From: JAGDXZ01 sp049965975
GTDB lineage: Archaea; Micrarchaeota; Micrarchaeia; Micrarchaeales; CABMGC01
Assembly: GCA_049965975.1 (NCBI GenBank)
Contig: JBMFVN010000011.1
Span: forward strand, 1-16,709
Direction of reading: 5' to 3'
Length of the DNA stretch: 16,709 nt
The translations under genes and the position numbers were made by a program. Under the pieces are notes generated by a model. That model worked only from the letters and a program-made list of their open reading frames with translations, was not told where the DNA came from and searched no databases. Below are positions 7,284-14,775 of this stretch, piece by piece. Every line of letters starts with the position of its first letter. Within the stretch, counting starts at the first letter, position 1.

Positions 7284-7913
7284 GTGGAACAAATTTCAAA
7301 ATTGAATGTCAAGAGCACAACAACCATAGGCATTGTGTGCTCAGATGGCATAGTGCTTGGAGCAGATACGAGAATGTCTCTTGACACGTTCATAGCGAGC
7401 GAAGAGGCAGTAAAGATATTCAAAATAGATGAAGGCCTCGGGGTGGCTATGTCTGGGCTTGGCGTTGATGCGAACTACCTTGTAAAGGTGCTAAAGCTTG
7501 AAAATGAAAACCACAAGATGGAAGAGGGCATATCTATGTCACCTTCAGCTGCTGCCTCGCTGCTTAGCCTTATACTTCAGGAAAACAGGTACACGCCTTA
7601 CCTTGTAGAGGCGATTGTAGCAGGCATTAACAAAGGAGTGCCTGAACTTTATACAATGGACGCGGTCGGTGGATCAATAAAGGAGTCGAAGTTTACTGCA
7701 AACGGCTCTGGTGCAATAGTGGCATTGGGCTATTTGGAAAGCGCTTACAAAGAGGGCATGAATGTAGACGAAGGAGTCAGGCACGCTGCAAAGGCTTTGC
7801 AGATAGCAATGGCAAGGGATGCGGCAACAGGAGGGAGCATTAAAATAGCTACAATAACGAAGAAGGGATTCAAGGAGTATACAAAGGAAGAGCTTGACAA
7901 GCTAGCAAAATAA
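7284..7913 (+). CDS. psmB: Proteasome beta subunit 2 (20S core protease)
   Basis: The 209-residue precursor has propeptide MEQISKLNVKS and mature TTTIGIVCSDGIVLGADTRMS. Thr1, Asp17 and Lys33 (EEAVKIFKID) align with classical archaeal beta subunits without insertion, and GSGAIVALGYLES and RDAATGG follow. It should form an active beta-type subunit with its neighbour or in separate core particles. I chose GTG 7284 because GGTGA (7275-7279) lies exactly four nucleotides upstream, as in other genes here. An in-frame ATG at 7272 has no such element and would lengthen the propeptide to 15 residues. The residue before Thr1 is Ser, whereas the processing site is normally Gly-Thr. Stretches of DNA identical to the first beta gene occur at both ends. 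The aCPSF1 gene follows closely, a pairing known from methanogens. Confidence 0.94.
   Translation: MEQISKLNVKSTTTIGIVCSDGIVLGADTRMSLDTFIASEEAVKIFKIDEGLGVAMSGLGVDANYLVKVLKLENENHKMEEGISMSPSAAASLLSLILQENRYTPYLVEAIVAGINKGVPELYTMDAVGGSIKESKFTANGSGAIVALGYLESAYKEGMNVDEGVRHAAKALQIAMARDAATGGSIKIATITKKGFKEYTKEELDKLAK
7326..7354 (+). repeat. 29-nt identical block, copy 2 (psmB 5' region)
   Basis: Exact match to 6629-6657 at the equivalent coding position of the first beta subunit gene. Confidence 0.85.
7852..7897 (+). repeat. 46-nt identical block, copy 2 (psmB 3' region)
   Basis: Exact match to 7194-7239, encoding the TITKKGFKEYTKEELD tail of beta subunit 2. Confidence 0.88.
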
Positions 7914-7968
7914 AACCGATTAGTAGTTTTGATTGATAGCAAGTTTCTATTTAAACAGCAGTGGTTCC

Positions 7969-9945
7969 TTGGAAAACAACACACAAAACAATAATCAAGA
8001 AAAAAAGGAAGCCAACAACGGTGCAGATCTTCTTGAGAAGCTAAAGGAAATACTGCCCAAAGAAGCAGAGATAATAAAAGCAGTTTACGAAGGGCCAGAC
8101 ATAGCGGTATACGCAAGAAACGTGAGCAGCATATATGGCAATGAGGCCCTTATAAAGAACGCGTCCTCTGCTATAAAGAAAAAGCTGATAATAAGAAGCG
8201 ACCCGAGCAAGCTCATGGACCAGCAGGAAGCTGAGAAAAGGATACGCGAGATAATACCAGAGGAGGCCGGCATACCTGAAGACGGCATAAAGTTCGCAGA
8301 ACAATCTTGCGAAGTCTACATAGAAGCTGAGAAGCCTGGAATAGCAATAGGCAAGGGAGGCTCAACATTGATAAGAATAGTAGAGGAGACAAACTGGATT
8401 CCTAAGATATTGCGAGTGCCTACGATGCACAGTGAGGTAATAAGCGGCATAAGGCAGCTCATGGTCAAGGAGCAGGACTTCAGGCAGAAATTCATGCTTA
8501 GCTTAGGAAAAAAGATAAACTTGCAGAGCAACGGCCAGAGCGAATGGATAAAGGCTACTGCCCTTGGCGGCTTCAGGGAAGTTGGCAGGAGCAGCCTGCT
8601 CATAGAGACCAACCATTCAAAGGTGCTCATAGACTGCGGCATAAGCCCTGAGCCTGCAGTAAAAGGTGTAGACGCGATAACCGGCGACACTAACAAGGTG
8701 TTCCCATACTTAGATACCGCAAACATAACGATAAACGACATAGACGCGGTAATACTTACTCATGCTCATCTTGACCACACAGGATTCGTGCCTTACTTGT
8801 TCAAATATGGCTACGAAGGGCCTGTCTATTGCACGCCTCCTACAAGGGACCTTACTGCTCTTGTGCTCTACGATTACATAAAGCTCGTACAGAAAAGCGG
8901 AGGAACGCCTCTGTATGATGAGAAAGACGTAAAGAAAATGCTTATGCATACGATTACAAGGGACTATGGAGAGGTAACAAACGTTACAAACGAAATAAAG
9001 CTAACTTACCACAACGCAGGCCACATACTGGGCAGCGCCACTGTGCATCTGCACATAGGGGAAGGCATGTACAACATAGTGCATACAGGCGATTTCAAAT
9101 ACGGCTACACAAGGCTTCTTGACGAGGCTGACACGCGCTACCCTAGGGTAGACGCCTTGTTCATGGAAAGCACATACGGCGGCTCAAAGGATATACCGAT
9201 TGGCAGGGAAGAGGCTGAATATGAGCTTATGGAATTCATAAAGAAGACCTTGGAAGGAAACGGCAAGGTGCTCATACCTGTGCTTTCTGTAGGCAGGGGC
9301 CAGGAGCTCATGCTCATACTTGAAGCTTACATGAAAAACAACCCTCGCTACAACTTCAACGTGCCTGTTTACCTTGATGGCATGATCCTTGAAGCAAGCG
9401 CCATACACACGGCGTATCCAGAATACCTCAAGTACAGCCTGAGAAGACGCATACTCAGCAACAATTCACCTTTCGAAAGCGAGATATTCCAAGTGGCAAA
9501 AGGGGAAATGACAGAAGTGCTTGAAAAAGGACCAGCTATAATCCTTGCAAGCGGGGGCATGCTTAACGGCGGAACAAGCCTTGAATACTTCAAGCAAATG
9601 GCCGATGATCCAAAGAACGCGATAGTATTTGTAAACTATACAAGCGTAAACTCAATAGCTAGGCGTGTTCAGAACGGCTTGAAGGAGATAGCCCTGCCAG
9701 ACGAGAGCGGCAAGCTCAAGCCGATAAGCATAAACCTGCAGGTAAAGACTGTAGACGCATTCAGCGGCCACAGCAACAGGCTCGAGCTGGTCAACTTTGC
9801 AGACCAGATAAGGCCCAGCCCCAAGAAAATATTCACGATGCATGGCGAAGAATACAAGTGCGAAGACCTTGCAAGATATTTAGGCATAAGAAAGCACGTA
9901 GAGGCCCGTGCGCCGATGAATCTTGACACAATAAGGCTAAGGTAG
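7969..9945 (+). CDS. fttA: aCPSF1/FttA: KH-domain beta-CASP ribonuclease, archaeal transcription termination factor
   Basis: The 658-residue protein has an N-terminal KH region and a metallo-beta-lactamase/beta-CASP nuclease. The second KH motif is IAIGKGGSTLI (GKGG at 128-131). The metal site is HAHLDH (265-270) with H352 in HNAGHILGSA and D375 in HTGDF. Beta-CASP features include FMESTYGG, IPVLSVGRGQEL, FSGHSNR (H601) and MHGEE (H625). This is the domain order of archaeal CPSF1, an endo/exonuclease that cuts RNA at U-rich 3' ends to release RNA polymerase. The start is probably TTG 7969 (AGTGG four nucleotides upstream, polar MENNTQNNNQ leader). The open frame could reach TTG 7933, but that has no ribosome site. 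It follows psmB and converges on fen with a 9-nt gap. The polar Asn/Gln-rich N-terminus is extra relative to the usual family start. Confidence 0.96.
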   Translation: MENNTQNNNQEKKEANNGADLLEKLKEILPKEAEIIKAVYEGPDIAVYARNVSSIYGNEALIKNASSAIKKKLIIRSDPSKLMDQQEAEKRIREIIPEEAGIPEDGIKFAEQSCEVYIEAEKPGIAIGKGGSTLIRIVEETNWIPKILRVPTMHSEVISGIRQLMVKEQDFRQKFMLSLGKKINLQSNGQSEWIKATALGGFREVGRSSLLIETNHSKVLIDCGISPEPAVKGVDAITGDTNKVFPYLDTANITINDIDAVILTHAHLDHTGFVPYLFKYGYEGPVYCTPPTRDLTALVLYDYIKLVQKSGGTPLYDEKDVKKMLMHTITRDYGEVTNVTNEIKLTYHNAGHILGSATVHLHIGEGMYNIVHTGDFKYGYTRLLDEADTRYPRVDALFMESTYGGSKDIPIGREEAEYELMEFIKKTLEGNGKVLIPVLSVGRGQELMLILEAYMKNNPRYNFNVPVYLDGMILEASAIHTAYPEYLKYSLRRRILSNNSPFESEIFQVAKGEMTEVLEKGPAIILASGGMLNGGTSLEYFKQMADDPKNAIVFVNYTSVNSIARRVQNGLKEIALPDESGKLKPISINLQVKTVDAFSGHSNRLELVNFADQIRPSPKKIFTMHGEEYKCEDLARYLGIRKHVEARAPMNLDTIRLR

Positions 9946-9954
9946 CAAGCTAAG

Positions 9955-11013
9955 TTATGATGACCAGTCAAAAATGCTCTTTTGACTGCTTTTTCCTTTA
10001 AGCGAGATAAGCTCGTCTGCGAACTTCTCAACCCTTTCCTGAGAGAAGCCGTGCTTGTCGCACATGAACTCTAAAAGCTTTTCCTTGCTAGGCTTTGCTG
10101 AAGCGAGCAAGCTGTGGAGCTCTGATGCGCTGACCTTAGAAACATCAGGATTTAGAAACACGTTCTCTACTTCTTCGGGATTTTCTACAAAGCTCTGGCC
10201 CTTGCTGTTTAGATAATTCACAACGTCTTGCAGGCTCTTGCTCTGCTTCGCGATTTTCAAAGCTGTCTTAGGCCCTATGTGCTCTATTCCCTCGTTGAAG
10301 TCAGTGCCAACAAGCATTCCTAGCCAGACAAGCTGCCTCTGGCTTATGCCCAAAGCACTGAGAAGCTTCTTGAGCTCTATGCGCTCTGGCGCAACGTCTA
10401 TGTAGACGTTTTTCCTTGGAAGCTTGCGCCTGCCAGTTATTGCAAGATTCCTCACTGCAATTGGCGCGCCGAACATGAAAAGGTCATAGTCCTGGCTTGC
10501 GGCAGCATATGCAAGACCTTCTTTTGCAAGCCATGCTGCCTGCGCTTCGCCTTCGCCAGGGGCTTGCAAAAATGCAACTCCCATGTAGCCAAGAAGCTCC
10601 TTCGCGCTTTCTACTATTTCCTTGTTTATTGAGGTGCTTGCCATTGCGTGCTGCCTTGCCTCTTCGAGAAGGCCTGCTTCAAGGGCCTTGTTCCACGCCT
10701 CGCGCTCTTCCCTGCGCCTGTTCATCCTTGCTTCTATAGTGTGAACCTTCAATGCAGGCGGAATGCCGTCAAAGACATAAATAGGGGTTATGCCGTGCTC
10801 GATGAAGTTTATGGTTCTGTAGAAAAGCCCAGAGATGTGGCTTGTGACATTGCCGTTCTGGTCCTTGAGCGGCGTGCCGTCCGGCTGCCTTATTATTGAA
10901 AGGAATTGGTAGATTGTATTGTAGGCATCGATTGCTATAAGCTTGTTGTTCAATGAATCTAGAGTTATGCTCTCTTTTACCTGCGACACAAGCGGGCCGA
11001 GCTCTACTGCCAT
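9955..11013 (-). CDS. fen: Flap endonuclease 1 (FEN1)
   Basis: The 352-residue protein matches the XPG/FEN1 family along its whole length. It cuts 5' flaps in lagging-strand maturation and base excision repair. All metal-binding acids can be placed: D29 (IAIDAYNTIYQFLS), D82 (YVFDGIPP), E154 and E156 (APGEGEAQAAWL), D175 and D177 (ASQDYDLFMFG), D238 (LVGTDFNEGI), followed by the helix-two-turn-helix IGPKTALKIAK. The C-terminus SQKSIFDWSS resembles a PCNA-interacting peptide (Q-x-x-I-x-x-W) but lacks the usual double aromatic. Residue 2 is Ala where archaeal and eukaryotic FEN1 normally begin MGV. The ATG at 11013 is one nucleotide after the mbf1 stop, so the genes are surely cotranscribed. 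The last 30 bases double as a hairpin terminator for the convergent aCPSF1 gene. Confidence 0.97.
   Translation of the reverse strand: MAVELGPLVSQVKESITLDSLNNKLIAIDAYNTIYQFLSIIRQPDGTPLKDQNGNVTSHISGLFYRTINFIEHGITPIYVFDGIPPALKVHTIEARMNRRREEREAWNKALEAGLLEEARQHAMASTSINKEIVESAKELLGYMGVAFLQAPGEGEAQAAWLAKEGLAYAAASQDYDLFMFGAPIAVRNLAITGRRKLPRKNVYIDVAPERIELKKLLSALGISQRQLVWLGMLVGTDFNEGIEHIGPKTALKIAKQSKSLQDVVNYLNSKGQSFVENPEEVENVFLNPDVSKVSASELHSLLASAKPSKEKLLEFMCDKHGFSQERVEKFADELISLKGKSSQKSIFDWSS
9965..10000 (+). terminator. Intrinsic-terminator-like hairpin and T-tract for aCPSF1, inside the fen coding end
   Basis: On the plus strand, arms CAGTCAAAA (9965-9973) and TTTTGACTG (9980-9988) form a perfect 9-bp stem with a 6-nt loop, followed at once by CTTTTTCCTTT. 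The start lies 20 nt beyond the aCPSF1 stop. The same bases on the minus strand encode the last residues of FEN1 (SQKSIFDW), so the element is shared between a terminator and a coding end. On the minus strand no T-tract follows, so it should act only on plus-strand transcripts. Confidence 0.6.
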
Positions 11014-11014
11014 G

Positions 11015-11485
11015 CTAACCCTTCTTTTCCTTCTTGCTTGCTACGTCCCAGAGAGACAGAGGCTGGGGCTTTGACAGGCTACTTGCGCTAGAAGCAGGCA
11101 CAGGCCTTGTAAGCTTTATGCCAAGCTCCTTTTCAAGCTTCTTCACAAGCTTGTCGCTCGGCAAGGTCTTCTGCTCCTCGACGCGAAGAAGCGTGCTGGC
11201 CTTCTCGCTTATCTTCTCTGCGAGCACCTTTATTGGCAAACCCAAGCTTTCCCTTGCGCTTTTTATTACCGCGCCGTAATTATCGACAAGCTCCTCTTCT
11301 GTAGGTTCTGAAGGCTTTGCAGGCGCATAGGTTGACTTCTCTCCTTCGGCGGCCTTGCCTTCGTGCACAATCCTGCCTGTTAACTGCTTGCCCTTTGCGC
11401 AGACCGAGCAAACAAGCATTGTTGCCCCTTCTATCTCTATTTCATACAGCGTGTCTGTTTCAGCCCCGCAGATTTCGCATTCCAT
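11015..11485 (-). CDS. Multiprotein bridging factor 1 (MBF1) homologue, zinc ribbon plus helix-turn-helix
   Basis: The 156-residue protein begins with a zinc ribbon, C3-x2-C6 (MECEICG) and C26-x2-C29 (VCSVCAKG), then a polar linker with Pro/Glu (about 45-65). A cro/C1-type helix-turn-helix follows (about 68-125: DNYGAVIKSARESLGLPIKVLAEKISEKASTLLRVEEQKTLP) and a low-complexity Ser/Pro and Lys tail. That order is the archaeal MBF1 architecture. The eukaryotic relative bridges TBP and activators, whereas archaeal MBF1 has been linked to the ribosome and translation. ATG 11485 has AGTGA four nucleotides upstream. The stop TAG lies one base before the fen start. It shares a divergent promoter region with the site-2 protease gene. 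Confidence 0.9.
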   Translation of the reverse strand: MECEICGAETDTLYEIEIEGATMLVCSVCAKGKQLTGRIVHEGKAAEGEKSTYAPAKPSEPTEEELVDNYGAVIKSARESLGLPIKVLAEKISEKASTLLRVEEQKTLPSDKLVKKLEKELGIKLTRPVPASSASSLSKPQPLSLWDVASKKEKKG

Positions 11486-11533
11486 ATACTCACTTTAAAA
11501 CAAGCGCAACAACATCACTGCCCACACACGCAA

Positions 11534-11566
11534 CCATAATAAATGAAATCCTAATAAATAATAAAT
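11534..11566. promoter_or_regulatory. Divergent AT-rich promoter region between mbf1 and the site-2 protease gene
   Basis: The 92-nt gap contains CATTTATTATGG on the minus strand (11534-11545), about 55 nt before mbf1. On the plus strand the same block reads CCATAATAAATG, about 39 nt before GTG 11578, which predicts a start near 11565 and a short leader with GGTG at 11569-11572. A second AT-rich run at 11552-11566 is too close to the protease start to be its TATA box. One element may serve both directions. Confidence 0.4.
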
Positions 11567-11577
11567 GTGGTGCTTAG

Positions 11578-13035
11578 GTGCGTGACAAGGTAAAAAAAGA
11601 ACAGCTTAGCAAAAAGGACAAGAAAAAAATAAGCAAAGCCATATCGGCGGTTGTTGTGGCGGCAGACCTTATGCTGCTTGCACTTCTTGTCTTAACTCGG
11701 TTCAACGATATTGCAAGGCTTGCAATAGGAGTTGCAATACTTGCTGTATCTGGGGAATTCATAAGGAGGAGCAACGGGCTAGAAGGGGCCTATGGCTTAT
11801 ACATGCTTGGAAGCAGGCACGGAATAAAAACAATAAACTCGCTTGCCAAAAACAACAAGAACCTATGGAATTTTATAGCCGATTTCGGCCTCGCAATAAG
11901 CTTTGGCATGTTCAGCTATTTGCTTTTGAGAAAAAGAAATCTTAAGGCTTTTCTGTTTGGCATTGCGGCCATTGCTATAATTGCCATATACGTTTTCCCG
12001 AACCTAGGCATAATGCTCGAATTCATGCCCATGCTTAGCGGCAGGCTTGTAGAAACAGAGATTGCAGTGCCTACAGCGGCGCAGGTAGCGCAGGCAAATT
12101 TGCTGCTTATTCTCATACTTTTCTCATCAATCATAGGCGGCTTCGCCCTTTTGACTGTAAGCTTATTGCTGTATAGTGGGGCGAGCGTGGTGTATGCCAT
12201 TTTTGCAGCAGTAGCCAAGGCAAACTACTCGGCGTTGAGCAGCGAGGTTCCTGGAGTATTTCCAATAATCCCTGGCATTACCATTCCGCTTCTTGCTGGC
12301 GTAATATCGTTGGCAATACTTCTCATAGTGCACGAATTTTCTCATGGCATACTTGCAAGAATAGCAAAAGTGAAGATAAGCTCAGTAGGCATAGTGCTTT
12401 TTGGCATAATACCTTTCGGTGCTTTTGTCGAGCCAAACGAAAAGCAGGTCAAGAAGCTTGACAAGGAAAAACAGAACAGAATCTTCATAGCGGGCATAAG
12501 CTCAAACATATTGCTATCGCTTGCGTTTTTTGCGCTCACGCTGCTCGTTGTAGGGGTTGTGCTCCCAGGGATAAGCACCGGCGGTGTCAAAATAGTGGCA
12601 GTAGTTCCTGGAACTCCTGCAAACAGCCTGCTTAGCAGCGGCATGACAATACTGAAATGGAACAACTACACGATTTCTAATGAGTACTCTCTGCAGAAAG
12701 CAGAAAGCCAATATGTCAGTGGCAATGTCATGCTGCTTACAAACAAAGGCGAGATAAGCATAAAGCCTATGAGCAATGGAAGGCTTGGAATAGAGCTCGG
12801 CCCGGCAGAAACAGGACTTAGCTACCAAGCAGCGTATTTCCTGCTAGAGGTATTTGCTCTGTCATTCGCCCTTAACTTCTTCGTTGGCATATTCAACCTG
12901 CTGCCCTTGCCCGGATTCGATGGCTGGCGCATATACGAAAACGAGATAAAAAGCAAGAAGATTTTGAACGCAATGCTCGCAGTAGTGCTTCTTTCAATAC
13001 TGCTGAACGTGCTTCCTTGGTTCTGGTTCTTCTAA
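11578..13035 (+). CDS. Site-2-protease family intramembrane zinc metalloprotease (M50) with PDZ-like segment
   Basis: The 485-residue membrane protein starts with a highly basic cytoplasmic tail (MRDKVKKEQLSKKDKKKISK) and has about 8-10 hydrophobic segments. The zinc motif HEFSH (252-256) sits in a membrane segment (LLIVHEFSHGILA), and the third ligand is D448 in NLLPLPGFDGWRIY, the family's (N/L)-P-G-x-D-G motif. Between them, residues 337-365 (VKIVAVVPGTPANSLLSSGMTILKWNN) read as a PDZ domain. Such enzymes cut membrane-bound substrates within or beside the membrane, often releasing anti-sigma-like or regulatory factors, but the target here cannot be read. GTG 11578 has GGTGC four nucleotides upstream. 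It is divergent from mbf1 and converges on top6B with a 54-nt gap. Confidence 0.92.
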   Translation: MRDKVKKEQLSKKDKKKISKAISAVVVAADLMLLALLVLTRFNDIARLAIGVAILAVSGEFIRRSNGLEGAYGLYMLGSRHGIKTINSLAKNNKNLWNFIADFGLAISFGMFSYLLLRKRNLKAFLFGIAAIAIIAIYVFPNLGIMLEFMPMLSGRLVETEIAVPTAAQVAQANLLLILILFSSIIGGFALLTVSLLLYSGASVVYAIFAAVAKANYSALSSEVPGVFPIIPGITIPLLAGVISLAILLIVHEFSHGILARIAKVKISSVGIVLFGIIPFGAFVEPNEKQVKKLDKEKQNRIFIAGISSNILLSLAFFALTLLVVGVVLPGISTGGVKIVAVVPGTPANSLLSSGMTILKWNNYTISNEYSLQKAESQYVSGNVMLLTNKGEISIKPMSNGRLGIELGPAETGLSYQAAYFLLEVFALSFALNFFVGIFNLLPLPGFDGWRIYENEIKSKKILNAMLAVVLLSILLNVLPWFWFF

Positions 13036-13051
13036 GATTAGAGTGGGCACG

Positions 13052-13080
13052 AGCAAAGCATCTTGCTAGTTGTTTGCGTT
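13052..13080 (+). terminator. Weak hairpin with T-rich stretch after the site-2 protease gene
   Basis: AGCAA (13052-13056) and TTGCT (13063-13067) form a 5-bp stem with a 6-nt loop, followed by a mixed T/G stretch to 13080. It lies in the 54-nt gap between convergent genes. The stem is short and the T-tract broken. Confidence 0.2.
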
Positions 13081-13089
13081 TGCATCTGC

Positions 13090-14766
13090 TTAAGCTTCTT
13101 CACTAGCGCTGCCTGCCGCATCGGCTTCTTGGCCTGATTCCTTGCTTGAATCTTCAAAAAGACTCTTGTATTTGCTCTCTATAAGCTGGGTCAGGCTTTT
13201 CTGTATCTCGCTCTTGTTCCTGCTCGTTATGTCGGCAAGGTCGCTTGAAAGCTGTTCCACATAGCGCATTATGGTCTTGTACCTGCTTGCCTGCTCGCTC
13301 TTGTTTCTCTCGCTGCTAAGGTGCATCTGAAGCCTTCTAGCAGCTTCCATCACTGCGAGCTTTATCTCGTCTATTATCTCTTCCTCCTGCGCTATTGCCT
13401 GCTTGCCGACTCCTGAATAGGGAATGTAAACAGATGACACATTAACAAATACGCTTACAGGCTCTTCGTCGAAATTCTTTATGCCGTATCTTTTCCAATC
13501 TATCTCCTGCACTGCCTCTGTTATCGCACAGCTGCCGCCGTCGAATAGCAATGGAACCTTGTTTGCAAACCTAAGCACGTTGCCGCTTGTTCCAGTGCTT
13601 GTCTTTGTGCCTGCTGAGCCGCCGTAGGCTATGCCCGCTTCTACTACGAAAGGAATGCCCCCGCGGAATACCTTCGGCCTTCGCTCGACAACGCTCATGA
13701 ACTCTGGATTAAGTATCTTCCTCATAGCAAGCTCTATCTGCTTCTCGCCTATTGTAGAAAGAGCATCAAGGTCAGGGGCAAGCCACTTAACCTTCTTGAA
13801 CGAGTCGACAAGCTTCTCCGCCTCTTCCCAGGTAAGCTCGCCAGGCGCTTTGTTGAAGTCCAAGTCAGGCACAAGCTTCTTCAGCTCGTCAACCTTGTCA
13901 TATGTGATCCTTGAAAATGAGTCTACAAGAAAAGAAGAAAGCTTCCTGCTAGGGCTTGCCTTTGCGAAATCCATAAGGTCGCTTACATTCATGCCAAGAG
14001 GGTGAGGCTTAAGGGCCCTTGGCCTTTTTGGCATAGAGTCAACAGACCTTGGAAAATCTACTGTCGAGCCGTCCGGAGCATGCAGAACAATATGGGCATG
14101 CGGGTTCGAAAGCGCAGTGCGCCTTAGGTATTCGTAAACCCCGTGGTCGCTGTTCTCGTATTTTACTCCTGCAAAAAAGCCTGTGACTTCAAGACCAGTA
14201 GACTTGAATTGCGAAATAGGCAATTGAACCATGTTTGCAACTATCGGCTTGTTATCGCGTATGTCTATCGATACGTCGCACTCGTAAGCCTCCTTGCCTG
14301 TATTAGATTTTGCATGGACCGGCTTGCCTGTAGTTATCTGGGCAAAGAGCGTGCAGCCGCTGCCGCCTATGCCCTGCTGGCCCCTTTGCTGCATGTTCCT
14401 GTGGAACTTGGTGCCTTTAAGAACGCTGCCGAGCGCCTTGCCTATGTGCGCCTTTGGAATACCCGGTCCGTTGTCAGAAACGGTAACGCTGTACTTCTCC
14501 TCTCCTATCTCCTTCACTGTAACCGTTATTTCAGGCAGTATGCCAGCTTCTTCGCAGGCATCAAGGCTATTGGTAACATATTCGTGAACCACAGTAGTGA
14601 GCGACCTAACCTTGCCGGCGTAGCCCAGCATTTGGCTGTTCTTCTTGAAGAACTCGGTGACGCTGTGCTCTTTGAATTCCTTGAATATCTCGTCGGCTGA
14701 CCTGACGTGCGAAGCTGCTTCTACATGCCCTTCGCCGTTTTGATTTTGCTTGTCTTCTAATTGCAT
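13090..14766 (-). CDS. top6B: DNA topoisomerase VI subunit B (ATPase)
   Basis: The 558-residue protein has the GHKL ATPase fold of type IIB topoisomerases. Motifs are the N-box VVHEYVTNSLDACEEAGILP (Mg-binding N66), VSDNGPGIPKAHIGKAL (D98, G100-G102) and the ATP-lid/G-loop RGQQGIGGSGCTLFAQITTGKP (128-149). A helix-two-turn-helix region follows, then the transducer domain with PFVVEAGIAYGG and RFANKVPLLFDGGSCAI. With subunit A it relaxes and decatenates DNA by ATP-driven double-strand passage. The lid reads GIGGSGCTLF where I recall family members having a GIGIS-A-A-V-like sequence. ATG 14766 has GTTGA four nucleotides upstream and lies 9 nt after the KH gene. No top6A lies on either side in this window. 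The last 50 or so residues form a charged coiled-coil-like and acidic tail. Confidence 0.96.
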   Translation of the reverse strand: MQLEDKQNQNGEGHVEAASHVRSADEIFKEFKEHSVTEFFKKNSQMLGYAGKVRSLTTVVHEYVTNSLDACEEAGILPEITVTVKEIGEEKYSVTVSDNGPGIPKAHIGKALGSVLKGTKFHRNMQQRGQQGIGGSGCTLFAQITTGKPVHAKSNTGKEAYECDVSIDIRDNKPIVANMVQLPISQFKSTGLEVTGFFAGVKYENSDHGVYEYLRRTALSNPHAHIVLHAPDGSTVDFPRSVDSMPKRPRALKPHPLGMNVSDLMDFAKASPSRKLSSFLVDSFSRITYDKVDELKKLVPDLDFNKAPGELTWEEAEKLVDSFKKVKWLAPDLDALSTIGEKQIELAMRKILNPEFMSVVERRPKVFRGGIPFVVEAGIAYGGSAGTKTSTGTSGNVLRFANKVPLLFDGGSCAITEAVQEIDWKRYGIKNFDEEPVSVFVNVSSVYIPYSGVGKQAIAQEEEIIDEIKLAVMEAARRLQMHLSSERNKSEQASRYKTIMRYVEQLSSDLADITSRNKSEIQKSLTQLIESKYKSLFEDSSKESGQEADAAGSASEEA

Positions 14767-14775
14767 GCGATCAAC

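Noticed and set aside
7946..7955. TATA-like sequence just before aCPSF1
   Set aside because: The predicted transcription start would fall inside the coding region for either TTG candidate, so the gene is more likely cotranscribed with psmB.
8316..8741. 141-codon open frame on the minus strand inside aCPSF1
   Set aside because: It is antisense to the KH and nuclease region, its hydrophobic-Ser composition is typical of a shadow, and it has no start signal.
14143..14700. 185-codon open frame on the plus strand inside top6B
   Set aside because: It is antisense to the conserved ATPase motifs of top6B, has no ribosome site or recognisable domain, and is explained by codon bias on the opposite strand.
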